Both the position numbers and the translations under genes were made by a program. Shown here in pieces: positions 13,459 through 26,704 of a stretch of 64,000 nt of DNA. The stretch is from positions 15,155,500-15,219,499 of the forward strand of contig OZ024867.1 of assembly GCA_964017155.1 (NCBI GenBank). Reading direction: 5' to 3'. The stretch's first letter is position 1, and each line of letters begins with the position of its first letter. This DNA comes from Oasisia sp. SBJ-2009 (lineage: Eukaryota; Annelida; Polychaeta; Sabellida; Siboglinidae). The notes beneath the pieces were generated by a model that saw only the letters and a program-made list of their open reading frames with translations, searched no databases and had not been told where the DNA came from.

Positions 13459-15046
13459 GGTGTGTAAGACTTGGTGTGTAAGACATGGTGTGTAATACTT
13501 GGTGTGTAAGACTTGATGTGTAAGACTTGGTGTTTAAGACTTGGTGTGTAAGACATGGTGTGTAATACTTGATGTGTAAGACTTGATGTGTAAGACTTGA
13601 TGTGTAAGACTTGGTGTGTAAGACTTGATGTGTAAGACTTGGTGTGAAACACTTGATGTGTAAGACTTGATGTGTAAGACTTGATGTGTAAGACTTGGTG
13701 AGTAAGACTTGGTGTGTAAGACTTGGTGTGTAAGACATGGTGTGTTATACTTGATGTGTAAGATTTGATGTGTAAGACAGGGTGTGAAAGACATGGTGTG
13801 TAAGACTTGGTGTGTAAGACATGGTGTGTAAGACTTGGTGTGTAACACATGGTGTGTAAGACTTGGTGTGTAAGACATGGTGTGTAGGACATGGTGTGTA
13901 GGACATGGTGTGTAAGACTTGGTGTGTAAAACTTGGTGTGTAAGACATGGTGTGTAAGACCTGGTGTGTAAGACATGGTGTGTAAGACCTGGTGTGTAAG
14001 ACATGGTGTATAAGACTTGGTGTGTAAGACATGGTGTGTAAGACTTGGTGTGTAAGACATGGTGTGTAAGACTTGGTGTGTAAGATATGGTGTGTAATAC
14101 TTGATATGTAAGACTTGGTGTGTAAGACATGGTGTGTAAGACTTGGTGTGTAAGACATGGTGTGTAAGACTTGGTGTGTAAGATATGGTGTGTAATACTT
14201 GATATGTAAGACTTGGTGTGTAAGACATGGTGTGTAAGACTTGATGTGTAAGACTTGGTGTGAAACACTTGATGTGTAAGACTTGATGTGTAAGACTTGA
14301 TGTGTAAGACTTGGTGAGTAAGACTTGGTGTGTAAGACTTGGTGTGTAAGACATGGTGTATTATACTTGATGTGTAAGATTTGATGTGTAAGACAGGGTG
14401 TGAAAGACATGGTGTGTAAGACTTGGTGTGTAAGACATGGTGTGTAAGACTTGGTGTGTAAGACATGGTGTGTAAGACTTGGTGTGTAAGACATGGTGTG
14501 TAAGACATGGTGTGTAGGACATGGTGTGTAGGACATGGTGTGTAAGACTTGGTGTGTAAAACTTGGTGTGTAAGACATGGTGTGTATGACCTGGTGTGTA
14601 AGACATGGTGTGTAAGACCTGGTGTGTAAGACATGGTGTGTAAGACTTGGTGTGTAAGACATGGTGTGTAACACTTGGTGTGTAAGACATGGTGTGTAAG
14701 ACTTGGTGTGTAAGATATGGTGTGTAATACTTGATATGTAAGACTTGGTGTGTAAGACATGGTGTGTAAGACTTGGTGTGTAAGACATGGTGTATAAGAC
14801 ATGGTGTATAAGACCTGGTGTTTAACACATGGTGTGTAAGACTTGGTGTGTAAGACATGGTGTGTTGGACATGGTGTATACGACATGGTGTGTAAGACTT
14901 AGTGTGTAAAACTTGGTGTGTAAGACATGGTGTGTAAGACCTGGTGTGTAAGACATGGTGTGTACGACATGGTGTGTAAGACTTGGTGTGTAAGACTCGG
15001 TGTGTAAGATTTGGTGTGTAAGACATGGTGTGTAAGACTTGGTGTG
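13459..15046 (+). repeat. Third partial copy of the 8.6-10.4 kb segment
   Basis: From about 13080 to 14926 the array matches 8586-10432 at an offset of 4,494 bp (321 units). TTATAC at 13381, 13745 and 14361 corresponds to 8887, 9251 and 9867. Differences are scattered single bases: TTGGTGTG at 13808 against TTGGTTTG, GGTGTGTAGG at 14522 against GGTGAGTAGG, and an extra GTATAAG near 14793. It is therefore an older copy than the 3,136-bp pair. The match ends after the ACTTAGTG unit at about 14898. Confidence 0.82.
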
Positions 15047-16506
15047 TAAGACATGGTGTGTAAGACTTGGTGTATAACACATGGTGTGTAAGACTTGGTG
15101 TGTAAGACATGGTGTGTAGGACATGGTGTGTAGGACATGGTGTGTAAGACTTGGTGTGTAAAACTTGGTGTGTAAGACATTGTGTGTAAGACCTGGTGTG
15201 TAAGACATGGTGTGTAAGACCTGGTGTGTAAGACATGGTGTGTAAGACTTGGTGTGTAAGACATGGTGTGTAAGACTTGGTGTGTAAGACATGGTGTGTA
15301 AGACTTGGTGTGTAAGATATGGTGTGTAATACTTGATGTGTAAGACCTGGTGTGTAAGACTTGGTGTGTAAGACATGGTGTGTAATACTTGATGTGTAAG
15401 ACTTGATGTGTACGACATGGTGTGTAAGCCCTGGTGTGTAAGACATGGTGTGTAAGAACTGGTGTGTAAGACATGGTGTGTAAGACTTGGTGTGAAAGAC
15501 TTGATGTGTAAGACTTGATGTGTACGACTTGGTGTGTAAGACTTGGTGTGTAAGACATGGTGTGTAAGACTTGGTGTGTAATACTTGATATGTAAGATTT
15601 GATGTGTAAGACATGGTGTGTAAGACATGGTGTGTAAGACTTGGTGTGTAAGACAAGGTGTGTAAGACTTGGTGTGTAAGACATGGTGTGTAAGACTTGG
15701 TGTGTAAGACATGGTGTGTAAGACATGGTGTATAAGACCTGGTGTGTAACACATGGTGTGTAAGACTTGGTGTGTAAGACATGGTGTGTAAGACCTGGTG
15801 TGTAAGACATGGCGTGTACGACATGGTGTGTAAGACTTGGTGTGTAAGACTCGGTGTGTAAGACTTGGTGTGTAAGACTTGGTGTGTAAGACTTGATGTG
15901 TAAGACTTGGTGTGTAAGACTTGGTGTGTAAGACATTGTGTGTAATACTTGATGTGTAAGACTTGATGTGTAAGACTTGATGTGTAAGACTTGGTGTGTA
16001 AGACTTGATGTGTAAGACTTGGTGTGAAACACTTGATGTGTAAGACTTGATGTGTAAGACTTGATGTGTAAGACTTGGTGAGTAAGACTTGGTGTGTAAG
16101 ACTTGGTGTGTAAGACATGGTGTGTTATACTTGATGTGTAAGATTTGATGTGTAAGACAGGGTGTGAAAGACATGGTGTGTAAGACTTGGTGTGTAAGAC
16201 ATGGTGTGTAAGACTTGGTGTGTAAGACATGGTGTGTAAGACTTGGTGTGTAAGACATGGTGTGTAAGACTTGGTGTGTAAGACATGGTGTGTAAGACTT
16301 GGTGTGTAACACATGGTGTGTAAGACTTGGTGTGTAAGACATGGTGTGTAGGACATGGTGTGTAGGACATGGTGTGTAAGACTTGGTGTGTAAAACTTGG
16401 TGTCTAAGACATGGTGTGTAAGACCTGGTGTGTAAGACATGGTGTGTAAGACCTGGTGTGTAAGACATGGTGTGTAAGACTTGATGTGTAAGACCTGGTG
16501 TGTAAG
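15047..16506 (+). repeat. Rare-variant satellite module, copy I (left part)
   Basis: This stretch carries units rare elsewhere: GTATAAC at 15072, AAGCCCTGG near 15427, TACGACTTGG near 15522, GGCGTG at 15811. It matches 34322-35781 at an offset of 19,275 bp. That offset is 1,377 units minus 3 bp, and the three missing bases are the 13-bp slipped units at 18.1, 20.5 and 24.2 kb. Differences from the second copy are single bases: ACATTGTG at 15179, GAACTGG near 15452, ACAAGGTG near 15652, ACATTGTG near 15934. A third copy starts at 52433. Confidence 0.87.
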
Positions 16507-17560
16507 ACTTGGTGTGTAAAACTTGCTGTTTAAGACTTGATGTGTAAGACTTGATGTGTATGACTTGGTGTGTAAGACTTGGTGTGTAAGACATGGTGTG
16601 TTATACTTGATGTGTAAGATTTGATGTGTAAGACATGGTGTGTAAGACATGGTGTGTAAGACTTGGTGTGTAAGACATGGTGTGTAAGACTTGGTGTGTA
16701 AGACATTGTGTGTAAGACTTGGTGTGTAAGACATGGTGTGTAAGACTTGGTGTGTAAGACTCGGTGTGTAAGACATGGTGTGTAAGACCTGGTGTGTAAG
16801 ACATGGTGTGTAAGACCTGGTGTGTAAGACATGGTGTGTAAGGCCTGGTGTGTAAGACTTGGTGTGTAAGACTTGATGTGTAAGACTTGATGTGTAAGAC
16901 TTGGTGTGTAAGACCAGGTGTGTAAGACTTGGTGTGTAAGACTTGTTGTGTACGACATGGTGTGTAAGACCTGGTGTGTAAGACATGGTGTGTAAGACCT
17001 GGTGTGTAAGACATTGTGTGTAAGATTTGATGTGTAAGACTTGATGAGTAAGACTTGATGTGTAAGACTTGGTGTGTAAGATTTGGTGTGTAAGACATGG
17101 TGTGTAAGACTTGGTGTGTAAGACATGGTGTGTAAGACTTGGTGTGTAAGACATGGTGTGTAAGACATGGTGTGTAAGACTTGGTGTGTAAGACATGGTG
17201 TGTAAGACTTGGTGTGTAAGACATGGTGTGTAAGACTTGATATGTAAGATTTGATGTGTAAGACATGGTGTGTAAGACTTGGTGTGTAACACATGGTGTG
17301 TAATACTTGGTGTGTAAGACATGGTGTGTAAGACTTGGTGTGTAAGACATGGTGTGTAAAACTTGGTGTGTAAGACATGGTGTGTAATACTTGATATGTA
17401 AGATTTGATGTGTAAGACATGGTGTGTAAGACATGGTGTGTAAGAATTGGTGTGTAACACATGGTGTGTAAGACTTGGTGTGTAAGACATGGTGTGTAAG
17501 ACTTGGTGTGTAAGACATGGTGTGTAAGACATGGTGTATAAGACCTGGTGTGTAACACAT
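16507..17560 (+). repeat. Rare-variant satellite module, copy I (right part)
   Basis: Markers are GTCTAAG near 16400, ACTTGCTGTTTAAG near 16520, TTATAC at 16601, AAGGCCTGG near 16830, GACCAGG near 16913, ACTTGTTGTG near 16943, ACATTGTG near 17012 and GATGAGTAAG near 17043. The same order from TTATAC to GATGAGTAAG is found at 36450-36870 (offset 19,849 bp) and at 53914-54330. Ordinary units fill the rest up to 17560. Confidence 0.8.
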
Positions 17561-19310
17561 GGTGTGTAAGACTTGGTGTGTAAGACATGGTGTGTTGGAC
17601 ATGGTGTATACGACATGGTGTGTAAGACTTGGTGTGTAAAACTTGGTGTGTAAGACATGGTGTGTAAGACCTGGTGTGTAAGACATGGTGTGTACGACAT
17701 TGTGTGTAAGACTTGGTGTGTAAGACTCAGTGTGTAAGACTTGGTGTGTAAGACATGGTGTGTAAGACTTGGTGTGAAAGACTTGGTGTGTAAGACTTGA
17801 TGTGTAAGACTTGGTGTGTAAAACTTGGTGTGTAAGACATGATGTGTAATACTTGGTGTGTAAGACTTGACGTGTAAGACTTGGTGTGTAAGACTTGGTG
17901 TGTAAGACATGGTGTGTAATACTTGGTGTGTAAGACTTGGTGTGTAAGACATGGTGTGTTATACTTGATGTGTAAGATTTGATGTGTAAGACAGGGTGTG
18001 AAAGACATGGTGTGTAAGACTTGGTGTGTAAGACATGGTGTGTAAGACTTGGTGTGTAAGACATGGTGTGTAAGACTTGGTGTGTAAGACATGGTGTGTA
18101 AGACATGGTGTCAAGACTTGGTGTGTAAGACATGGTGTGTAGGACATGGTGTGTAGGACATGGTGTGTAAGACTTGGTGTGTAAAACTTGGTGTGTAAGA
18201 CATGGTGTGTAAGACCTGGTGTGTAAGACATGGTGTGTAAGACCTGGTGTGTAAGACATGGTGTGTAAGACTTGGTGTGTAAGACATGGTGTGTAAGACT
18301 TGGTGTGTAAGACATGGTGTGTAAGACTTGGTGTGTAAGATATGGTGTGTAATACTTGATATGTAAGACTTGGTGTGTAAGACATGGTGTGTAAGACTTG
18401 GTGTGTAAGACATGGTGTGTAAGACATGGTGTATAAGACCTGGTGTGTAACACATGGTGTGTAAGACTTGGTGTGTAAGACATGGTGTGTTGGACATGGT
18501 GTATACGACATGGTGTGTAAGACTTGGTGTGTAAAACTTGGTGTGTAAGACATGGTGTGTAAGACCTGGTGTGTAAGACATGGTGTGTACGACATGGTGT
18601 GTAGGACTTGGTGTGTAAGACTCGGTGTGTAAGACTTGGTGTGTAAGACATGGTGTGTAAGACTTGGTGTGAAAGACTTGGTGTGTAAGACTTGATGTGT
18701 AAGACTTGGTGTGTAAGACTTGGTGTGTAAGACATGGTGTGTAATACTTGATGTGTAAGACTTGATGTGTAAGACTTGATGTGTAAGACTTGGTGTGTAA
18801 GACTTGATGTGTAAGACTTGGTGTGAAACACTTGATGTGTAAGACTTGATGTGTAAGACTTGATGTGTAAGACTTGGTGAGTAAGACTTGGTGTGTAAGA
18901 CTTGGTGTGTAAGACATGGTGTATTATACTTGATGTGTAAGATTTGATGTGTAAGACAGGGTGTGAAAGACATGGTGTGTAAGACTTGGTGTGTAAGACA
19001 TGGTGTGTAAGACTTGGTGTGTAAGACATGGTGTGTAAGACTTGGTGTGTAAGACATGGTGTGTAAGACATGGTGTGTAAGATTTGGTGTGTAACACATG
19101 GTGTGTAAGACTTGGTGTGTAAGACATGGTGTGTAGGACATGGTGTGTAGGACATGGTGTGTAAGACTTGGTGTGTAAAACTTGGTGTGTAAGACATGGT
19201 GTGTATGACCTGGTGTGTAAGACATGGTGTGTAAGACCTGGTGTGTAAGACATGGTGTGTAAGACTTGGTGTGTAAGACATGGTGTGTAAGACTTGGTGT
19301 GTAAGACATG
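17561..19310 (+). repeat. Satellite segment with a 13-bp slipped unit at about 18110
   Basis: The segment has the common landmarks (GTTGGAC, ATACGAC, ACTCAG near 17726, TTATAC at 17959, ATTATAC at 18923) and the unit ACATGGTGTCAAG at about 18103-18115, which is 13 bp long and shifts the unit phase by one base. The part from 17959 resembles the part from 20310, 2,351 bp later (168 units minus one base), including the slipped unit. Confidence 0.78.
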
Positions 19311-22300
19311 GTGTGTAAGACTTGGTGTGTAAGATATGGTGTGTAATACTTGATATGTAAGACTTGGTGTGTAAGACATGGTGTGTAAGACTTGGTGTGT
19401 AAGACATGGTGTGTAAGACATGGTGTATAAGACCTGGTGTTTAACACATGGTGTGTAAGACTTGGTGTGTAAGACATGGTGTGTTGGACATGGTGTATAC
19501 GACATGGTGTGTAAGACTTGGTGTGTAAAACTTGGTGTGTAAGACATGGTGTGTAAGACCTGGTGTGTAAGACATGGTGTGTACGACATGGTGTGTAAGA
19601 CTTGGTGTGTAAGACTCGGTGTGTAAGATTTGGTGTGTAAGACATGGTGTGTAAGACTTGGTGTGAAAGACTTGGTGTGTAAGACTTGATGTGTAAGACT
19701 TGGTGTGTAAGACTTGGTGTGTAAGACACGGTGTGTAATACTTGATGTGTAAGACTTGATGTGTTAGACTTGATGTGTAAGACTTGGTGTGTAAGACTTG
19801 ATGTGTAAGACTTGGTGTGAAACACTTGATGTGTAAGACTTGATGTGTAAGACTTGATGTGTAAGACTTGGTGAGTAACACTTGGTGTGTAAGACTTGGT
19901 GTGTAAGACATGGTGTGTTATACTTGATGTGTAAGATTTGATGTGTAAGACAGGGTGTGAAAGACATGGTGTGTAAGACTTGGTGTGTAAGAAATGGTGT
20001 GTAAGACTTGGTGTGTAAGACATGGTGTGTAAGACTTGGTGTGTAAGACATGGTGTGTAAGACTTGGTGTGAAAGACTTGGTGTGTAAGACTTGATGTGT
20101 AAGACTTGGTGTGTAAAACTTGGTGTGTAAGACATGATGTGTAATACTTGGTGTGTAAGACTTGACGTGTAAGACTTGGTGTGTAAGACTTGGTGTGTAA
20201 GACATGGTGTGTAATACTTGATGTGTAAGACTTGATGTGTAAGACTTGATGTGTAAGACTTGGTGAGTAAGACTTGGTGTGTAAGACTTGGTGTGTAAGA
20301 CATGGTGTGTTATACTTGATGTGTAAGATTTGATGTGTAAGACAGGGTGTGAAAGACATGGTGTGTAAGACTTGGTGTGTAAGACATGGTGTGTAAGACT
20401 TGGTGTGTAAGACATGGTGTGTAAGACTTGGTGTGTAAGACATGGTGTGTAAGACATGGTGTCAAGACTTGGTGTGTAACACATGGTGTGTAAGACTTGG
20501 TGTGTAAGACATGGTGTGTAGGACATGGTGTGTAGGACATGGTGTGTAAGACTTGGTGTGTAAAACTTGGTGTGTAAGACATGGTGTGTAAGACCTGGTG
20601 TGTAAGACATGGTGTGTAAGACTTGATGTGTAAGACATGGTGTGTAAGACTTGGTGCGTAAGACTTGGTGTGTAAGACATGGTGTATTATACTTGATGTG
20701 TAAGATTTGATGTGTAAGACAGGGTGTGAAAGACATGGTGTGTAAGACTTGGTGTGTAAGACATGGTGTGTAAGACTTGGTGTGTAAGACATGGTGTGTA
20801 AGACTTGGTGTGTAAGACATGGTGTGTAAGACATGGTGTGTAAGACTTGGTGTGTAACACATGGTGTGTAAGACTTGGTGTGTAAGACATGGTGTGTAGG
20901 ACATGGTGTGTAGGACATGGTGTGTAAGACTTGGTGTGTAAAACTTGGTGTGTAAGACATGGTGTGTATGACCTGGTGTGTAAGACATGGTGTGTAAGAC
21001 CTGGTGTGTAAGACATGGTGTGTAAGACTTGGTGTGTAAGACATGGTGTGTAAGACTTGGTGTGTAAGACATGGTGTGTAAGACTTGGTGTGTAAGATAT
21101 GGTGTGTAATACTTGATATGTAAGACTTGGTGTGTAAGACATGGTGTGTAAGACTTGGTGTGTAAGACATGGTGTGTAAGACATGGTGTATAAGACCTGG
21201 TGTTTAACACATGGTGTGTAAGACTTGGTGTGTAAGACATGGTGTGTTGGACATGGTGTATACGACATGGTGTGTAAGACTTGGTGTGTAAAACTTGGTG
21301 TGTAAGACATGGTGTGTAAGACCTGGTGTGTAAGACATGGTGTGTACGACATGGTGTGTAAGACTTGGTGTGTAAGACTCGGTGTGTAAGATTTGGTGTG
21401 TAAGACATGGTGTGTAAGACTTGGTGTGAAAGACTTGGTGTGTAAGACTTGATGTGTAAGACTTGGTGTGTAAGACTTGGTGTGTAAGACACGGTGTGTA
21501 ATACTTGATGTGTAAGACTTGATGTGTAAGACTTGATGTGTAAGACTTGGTGTGTAAGACTTGATGTGTAAGACTTGGTGTGAAACACTTGATGTGTAAG
21601 ACTTGATGTGTAAGACTTGATGTGTAAGACTTGGTGAGTAAGACTTGGTGTGTAAGACTTGGTGTGTAAGACATGGTGTGTTATACTTGATGTGTAAGAT
21701 TTGATGTGTAAGACAGGGTGTGAAAGACATGGTGTGTAAGACTTGGTGTGTAAGAAATGGTGTGTAAGACTTGGTGTGTAAGACATGGTGTGTAATACTT
21801 GGTGTGTAAGACTTGATGTGTAAGACTTGGTGTGTAAGACTTGGTGTGTAAGACATGGTGTGTAATACTTGATGTGTAAGACTTGATGTGTAAGACTTGA
21901 TGTGTAAGACTTGGTGTGTAAGACTTGATGTGTAAGACTTGGTGTGAAACACTTGATGTGTAAGACTTGATGTGTAAGACTTGATGTGTAAGACTTGGTG
22001 AGTAAGACTTGGTGTGTAAGACTTGGTGTGTAAGACATGGTGTGTTATACCTGATGTGTAAGATTTGATGTGTAAGACAGGGTGTGAAAGACATGGTGTG
22101 TAAGACTTGGTGTGTTAGACATGGTGTGTAAGACTTGGTGTGTAACACATGGTGTGTAAGACTTGGTGTGTAAGACATGGTGTGTAGGACATGGTGTGTA
22201 GGACATGGTGTGTAAGACTTGGTGTGTAAAACTTGGTGTGTAAGACATGGTGTGTAAGACTTGGTGTATAAGACTTGGTGTGTAAGACATGGTGTGTAAG

Positions 22301-22925
22301 ACTTGGTGTGTAAGACATGGTGTGTAGGACATGGTGTGTAAGACAGGGTGTGAAAGACATGGTGTGTAAGACTTGGTGTGTAAGACATGGTGTGTAAGAC
22401 TTGGTGTGTAAGACATGGTGTGTAAGACTTGGTGTGTAAGACATGGTGTGTAAGACATGGTGTGTAGGACATGGTGTGTAGGACATGGTGTGTAAGACTT
22501 GGTGTGTAAAACTTGGTGTGTAAGACATGGTGTGTATGACCTGGTGTGTAAGACATGGTGTGTAAGACCTGGTGTGTAAGACATGGTGTGTAAGACTTGG
22601 TGTGTAAGACATGGTGTGTAACACTTGGTGTGTAAGACATGGTGTGTAAGACTTGGTGTGTAAGATATGGTGTGTAATACTTGATATGTAAGACTTGGTG
22701 TGTAAGACATGGTGTGTAAGACTTGGTGTGTAAGACATGGTGTGTAAGACATGGTGTATAAGACCTGGTGTTTAACACATGGTGTGTAAGACTTGGTGTG
22801 TAAGACATGGTGTGTTGGACATGGTGTATACGACATGGTGTGTAAGACTTGGTGTGTAAAACTTGGTGTGTAAGACATGGTGTGTAAGACCTGGTGTGTA
22901 AGACATGGTGTGTACGACATGGTGT
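19311..22925 (+). repeat. 3,779-bp-spaced duplication, left copy
   Basis: Segment 19311-22925 recurs as 23090-26704 at an offset of 3,779 bp, which is 270 units minus one base. The missing base lies in a 13-bp unit (GTGTCAAGAC) at about 20459, which the right copy also has at about 24238. Shared rare units include GTTAGAC near 19763 and 23542, AAGAAATGG near 19991 and 23770, GACGTG near 20164 and 23943, GTGCGTAAG near 20655 and 24434, ATACCTGATG near 22047 and 25826. Matching stretches translate identically, so the copies are close. Confidence 0.9.
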
Positions 22926-23089
22926 ATAAGACCTGGTGTTTAACACATGGTGTGTAAGACTTGGTGTGTAAGACATGGTGTGTTGGACATGGTGTATACG
23001 ACATGGTGTGTAAGACTTGGTGTGTAAAACTTGGTGTGTAAGACATGGTGTGTAAGACCTGGTGTGTAAGACATGGTGTGTACGACATG
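22926..23089 (+). repeat. 168-bp (12-unit) local tandem duplication
   Basis: GTATAAG, ACCTGG, GTTTAAC, GTTGGAC, ATACGAC and TACGAC units at about 22751-22918 are repeated directly at 22919-23086. This extra copy sits exactly at the junction between the two 3.6-kb copies and is absent from the right end of the second copy (26704), so it was either made at the exchange or marks its breakpoint. Confidence 0.83.
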
Positions 23090-26000
23090 GTGTGTAAGAC
23101 TTGGTGTGTAAGATATGGTGTGTAATACTTGATATGTAAGACTTGGTGTGTAAGACATGGTGTGTAAGACTTGGTGTGTAAGACATGGTGTGTAAGACAT
23201 GGTGTATAAGACCTGGTGTTTAACACATGGTGTGTAAGACTTGGTGTGTAAGACATGGTGTGTTGGACATGGTGTATACGACATGGTGTGTAAGACTTGG
23301 TGTGTAAAACTTGGTGTGTAAGACATGGTGTGTAAGACCTGGTGTGTAAGACATGGTGTGTACGACATGGTGTGTAAGACTTGGTGTGTAAGACTCGGTG
23401 TGTAAGATTTGGTGTGTAAGACATGGTGTGTAAGACTTGGTGTGAAAGACTTGGTGTGTAAGACTTGATGTGTAAGACTTGGTGTGTAAGACTTGGTGTG
23501 TAAGACACGGTGTGTAATACTTGATGTGTAAGACTTGATGTGTTAGACTTGATGTGTAAGACTTGGTGTGTAAGACTTGATGTGTAAGACTTGGTGTGAA
23601 ACACTTGATGTGTAAGACTTGATGTGTAAGACTTGATGTGTAAGACTTGGTGAGTAACACTTGGTGTGTAAGACTTGGTGTGTAAGACATGGTGTGTTAT
23701 ACTTGATGTGTAAGATTTGATGTGTAAGACAGGGTGTGAAAGACATGGTGTGTAAGACTTGGTGTGTAAGAAATGGTGTGTAAGACTTGGTGTGTAAGAC
23801 ATGGTGTGTAAGACTTGGTGTGTAAGACATGGTGTGTAAGACTTGGTGTGAAAGACTTGGTGTGTAAGACTTGATGTGTAAGACTTGGTGTGTAAAACTT
23901 GGTGTGTAAGACATGATGTGTAATACTTGGTGTGTAAGACTTGACGTGTAAGACTTGGTGTGTAAGACTTGGTGTGTAAGACATGGTGTGTAATACTTGA
24001 TGTGTAAGACTTGATGTGTAAGACTTGATGTGTAAGACTTGGTGAGTAAGACTTGGTGTGTAAGACTTGGTGTGTAAGACATGGTGTGTTATACTTGATG
24101 TGTAAGATTTGATGTGTAAGACAGGGTGTGAAAGACATGGTGTGTAAGACTTGGTGTGTAAGACATGGTGTGTAAGACTTGGTGTGTAAGACATGGTGTG
24201 TAAGACTTGGTGTGTAAGACATGGTGTGTAAGACATGGTGTCAAGACTTGGTGTGTAACACATGGTGTGTAAGACTTGGTGTGTAAGACATGGTGTGTAG
24301 GACATGGTGTGTAGGACATGGTGTGTAAGACTTGGTGTGTAAAACTTGGTGTGTAAGACATGGTGTGTAAGACCTGGTGTGTAAGACATGGTGTGTAAGA
24401 CTTGATGTGTAAGACATGGTGTGTAAGACTTGGTGCGTAAGACTTGGTGTGTAAGACATGGTGTATTATACTTGATGTGTAAGATTTGATGTGTAAGACA
24501 GGGTGTGAAAGACATGGTGTGTAAGACTTGGTGTGTAAGACATGGTGTGTAAGACTTGGTGTGTAAGACATGGTGTGTAAGACTTGGTGTGTAAGACATG
24601 GTGTGTAAGACATGGTGTGTAAGACTTGGTGTGTAACACATGGTGTGTAAGACTTGGTGTGTAAGACATGGTGTGTAGGACATGGTGTGTAGGACATGGT
24701 GTGTAAGACTTGGTGTGTAAAACTTGGTGTGTAAGACATGGTGTGTATGACCTGGTGTGTAAGACATGGTGTGTAAGACCTGGTGTGTAAGACATGGTGT
24801 GTAAGACTTGGTGTGTAAGACATGGTGTGTAAGACTTGGTGTGTAAGACATGGTGTGTAAGACTTGGTGTGTAAGATATGGTGTGTAATACTTGATATGT
24901 AAGACTTGGTGTGTAAGACATGGTGTGTAAGACTTGGTGTGTAAGACATGGTGTGTAAGACATGGTGTATAAGACCTGGTGTTTAACACATGGTGTGTAA
25001 GACTTGGTGTGTAAGACATGGTGTGTTGGACATGGTGTATACGACATGGTGTGTAAGACTTGGTGTGTAAAACTTGGTGTGTAAGACATGGTGTGTAAGA
25101 CCTGGTGTGTAAGACATGGTGTGTACGACATGGTGTGTAAGACTTGGTGTGTAAGACTCGGTGTGTAAGATTTGGTGTGTAAGACATGGTGTGTAAGACT
25201 TGGTGTGAAAGACTTGGTGTGTAAGACTTGATGTGTAAGACTTGGTGTGTAAGACTTGGTGTGTAAGACACGGTGTGTAATACTTGATGTGTAAGACTTG
25301 ATGTGTAAGACTTGATGTGTAAGACTTGGTGTGTAAGACTTGATGTGTAAGACTTGGTGTGAAACACTTGATGTGTAAGACTTGATGTGTAAGACTTGAT
25401 GTGTAAGACTTGGTGAGTAAGACTTGGTGTGTAAGACTTGGTGTGTAAGACATGGTGTGTTATACTTGATGTGTAAGATTTGATGTGTAAGACAGGGTGT
25501 GAAAGACATGGTGTGTAAGACTTGGTGTGTAAGAAATGGTGTGTAAGACTTGGTGTGTAAGACATGGTGTGTAATACTTGGTGTGTAAGACTTGATGTGT
25601 AAGACTTGGTGTGTAAGACTTGGTGTGTAAGACATGGTGTGTAATACTTGATGTGTAAGACTTGATGTGTAAGACTTGATGTGTAAGACTTGGTGTGTAA
25701 GACTTGATGTGTAAGACTTGGTGTGAAACACTTGATGTGTAAGACTTGATGTGTAAGACTTGATGTGTAAGACTTGGTGAGTAAGACTTGGTGTGTAAGA
25801 CTTGGTGTGTAAGACATGGTGTGTTATACCTGATGTGTAAGATTTGATGTGTAAGACAGGGTGTGAAAGACATGGTGTGTAAGACTTGGTGTGTTAGACA
25901 TGGTGTGTAAGACTTGGTGTGTAACACATGGTGTGTAAGACTTGGTGTGTAAGACATGGTGTGTAGGACATGGTGTGTAGGACATGGTGTGTAAGACTTG

Positions 26001-26704
26001 GTGTGTAAAACTTGGTGTGTAAGACATGGTGTGTAAGACTTGGTGTATAAGACTTGGTGTGTAAGACATGGTGTGTAAGACTTGGTGTGTAAGACATGGT
26101 GTGTAGGACATGGTGTGTAAGACAGGGTGTGAAAGACATGGTGTGTAAGACTTGGTGTGTAAGACATGGTGTGTAAGACTTGGTGTGTAAGACATGGTGT
26201 GTAAGACTTGGTGTGTAAGACATGGTGTGTAAGACATGGTGTGTAGGACATGGTGTGTAGGACATGGTGTGTAAGACTTGGTGTGTAAAACTTGGTGTGT
26301 AAGACATGGTGTGTATGACCTGGTGTGTAAGACATGGTGTGTAAGACCTGGTGTGTAAGACATGGTGTGTAAGACTTGGTGTGTAAGACATGGTGTGTAA
26401 CACTTGGTGTGTAAGACATGGTGTGTAAGACTTGGTGTGTAAGATATGGTGTGTAATACTTGATATGTAAGACTTGGTGTGTAAGACATGGTGTGTAAGA
26501 CTTGGTGTGTAAGACATGGTGTGTAAGACATGGTGTATAAGACCTGGTGTTTAACACATGGTGTGTAAGACTTGGTGTGTAAGACATGGTGTGTTGGACA
26601 TGGTGTATACGACATGGTGTGTAAGACTTGGTGTGTAAAACTTGGTGTGTAAGACATGGTGTGTAAGACCTGGTGTGTAAGACATGGTGTGTACGACATG
26701 GTGT
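23090..26704 (+). repeat. 3,779-bp-spaced duplication, right copy
   Basis: This is the second copy of 19311-22925. The copies diverge near 26700, where TACGACATGG is followed by GTGTAAG instead of GTATAAG. The last 600 bp (from about 26119) also form the start of the 2,772-bp higher-order repeat, so the two structures overlap. Confidence 0.9.
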
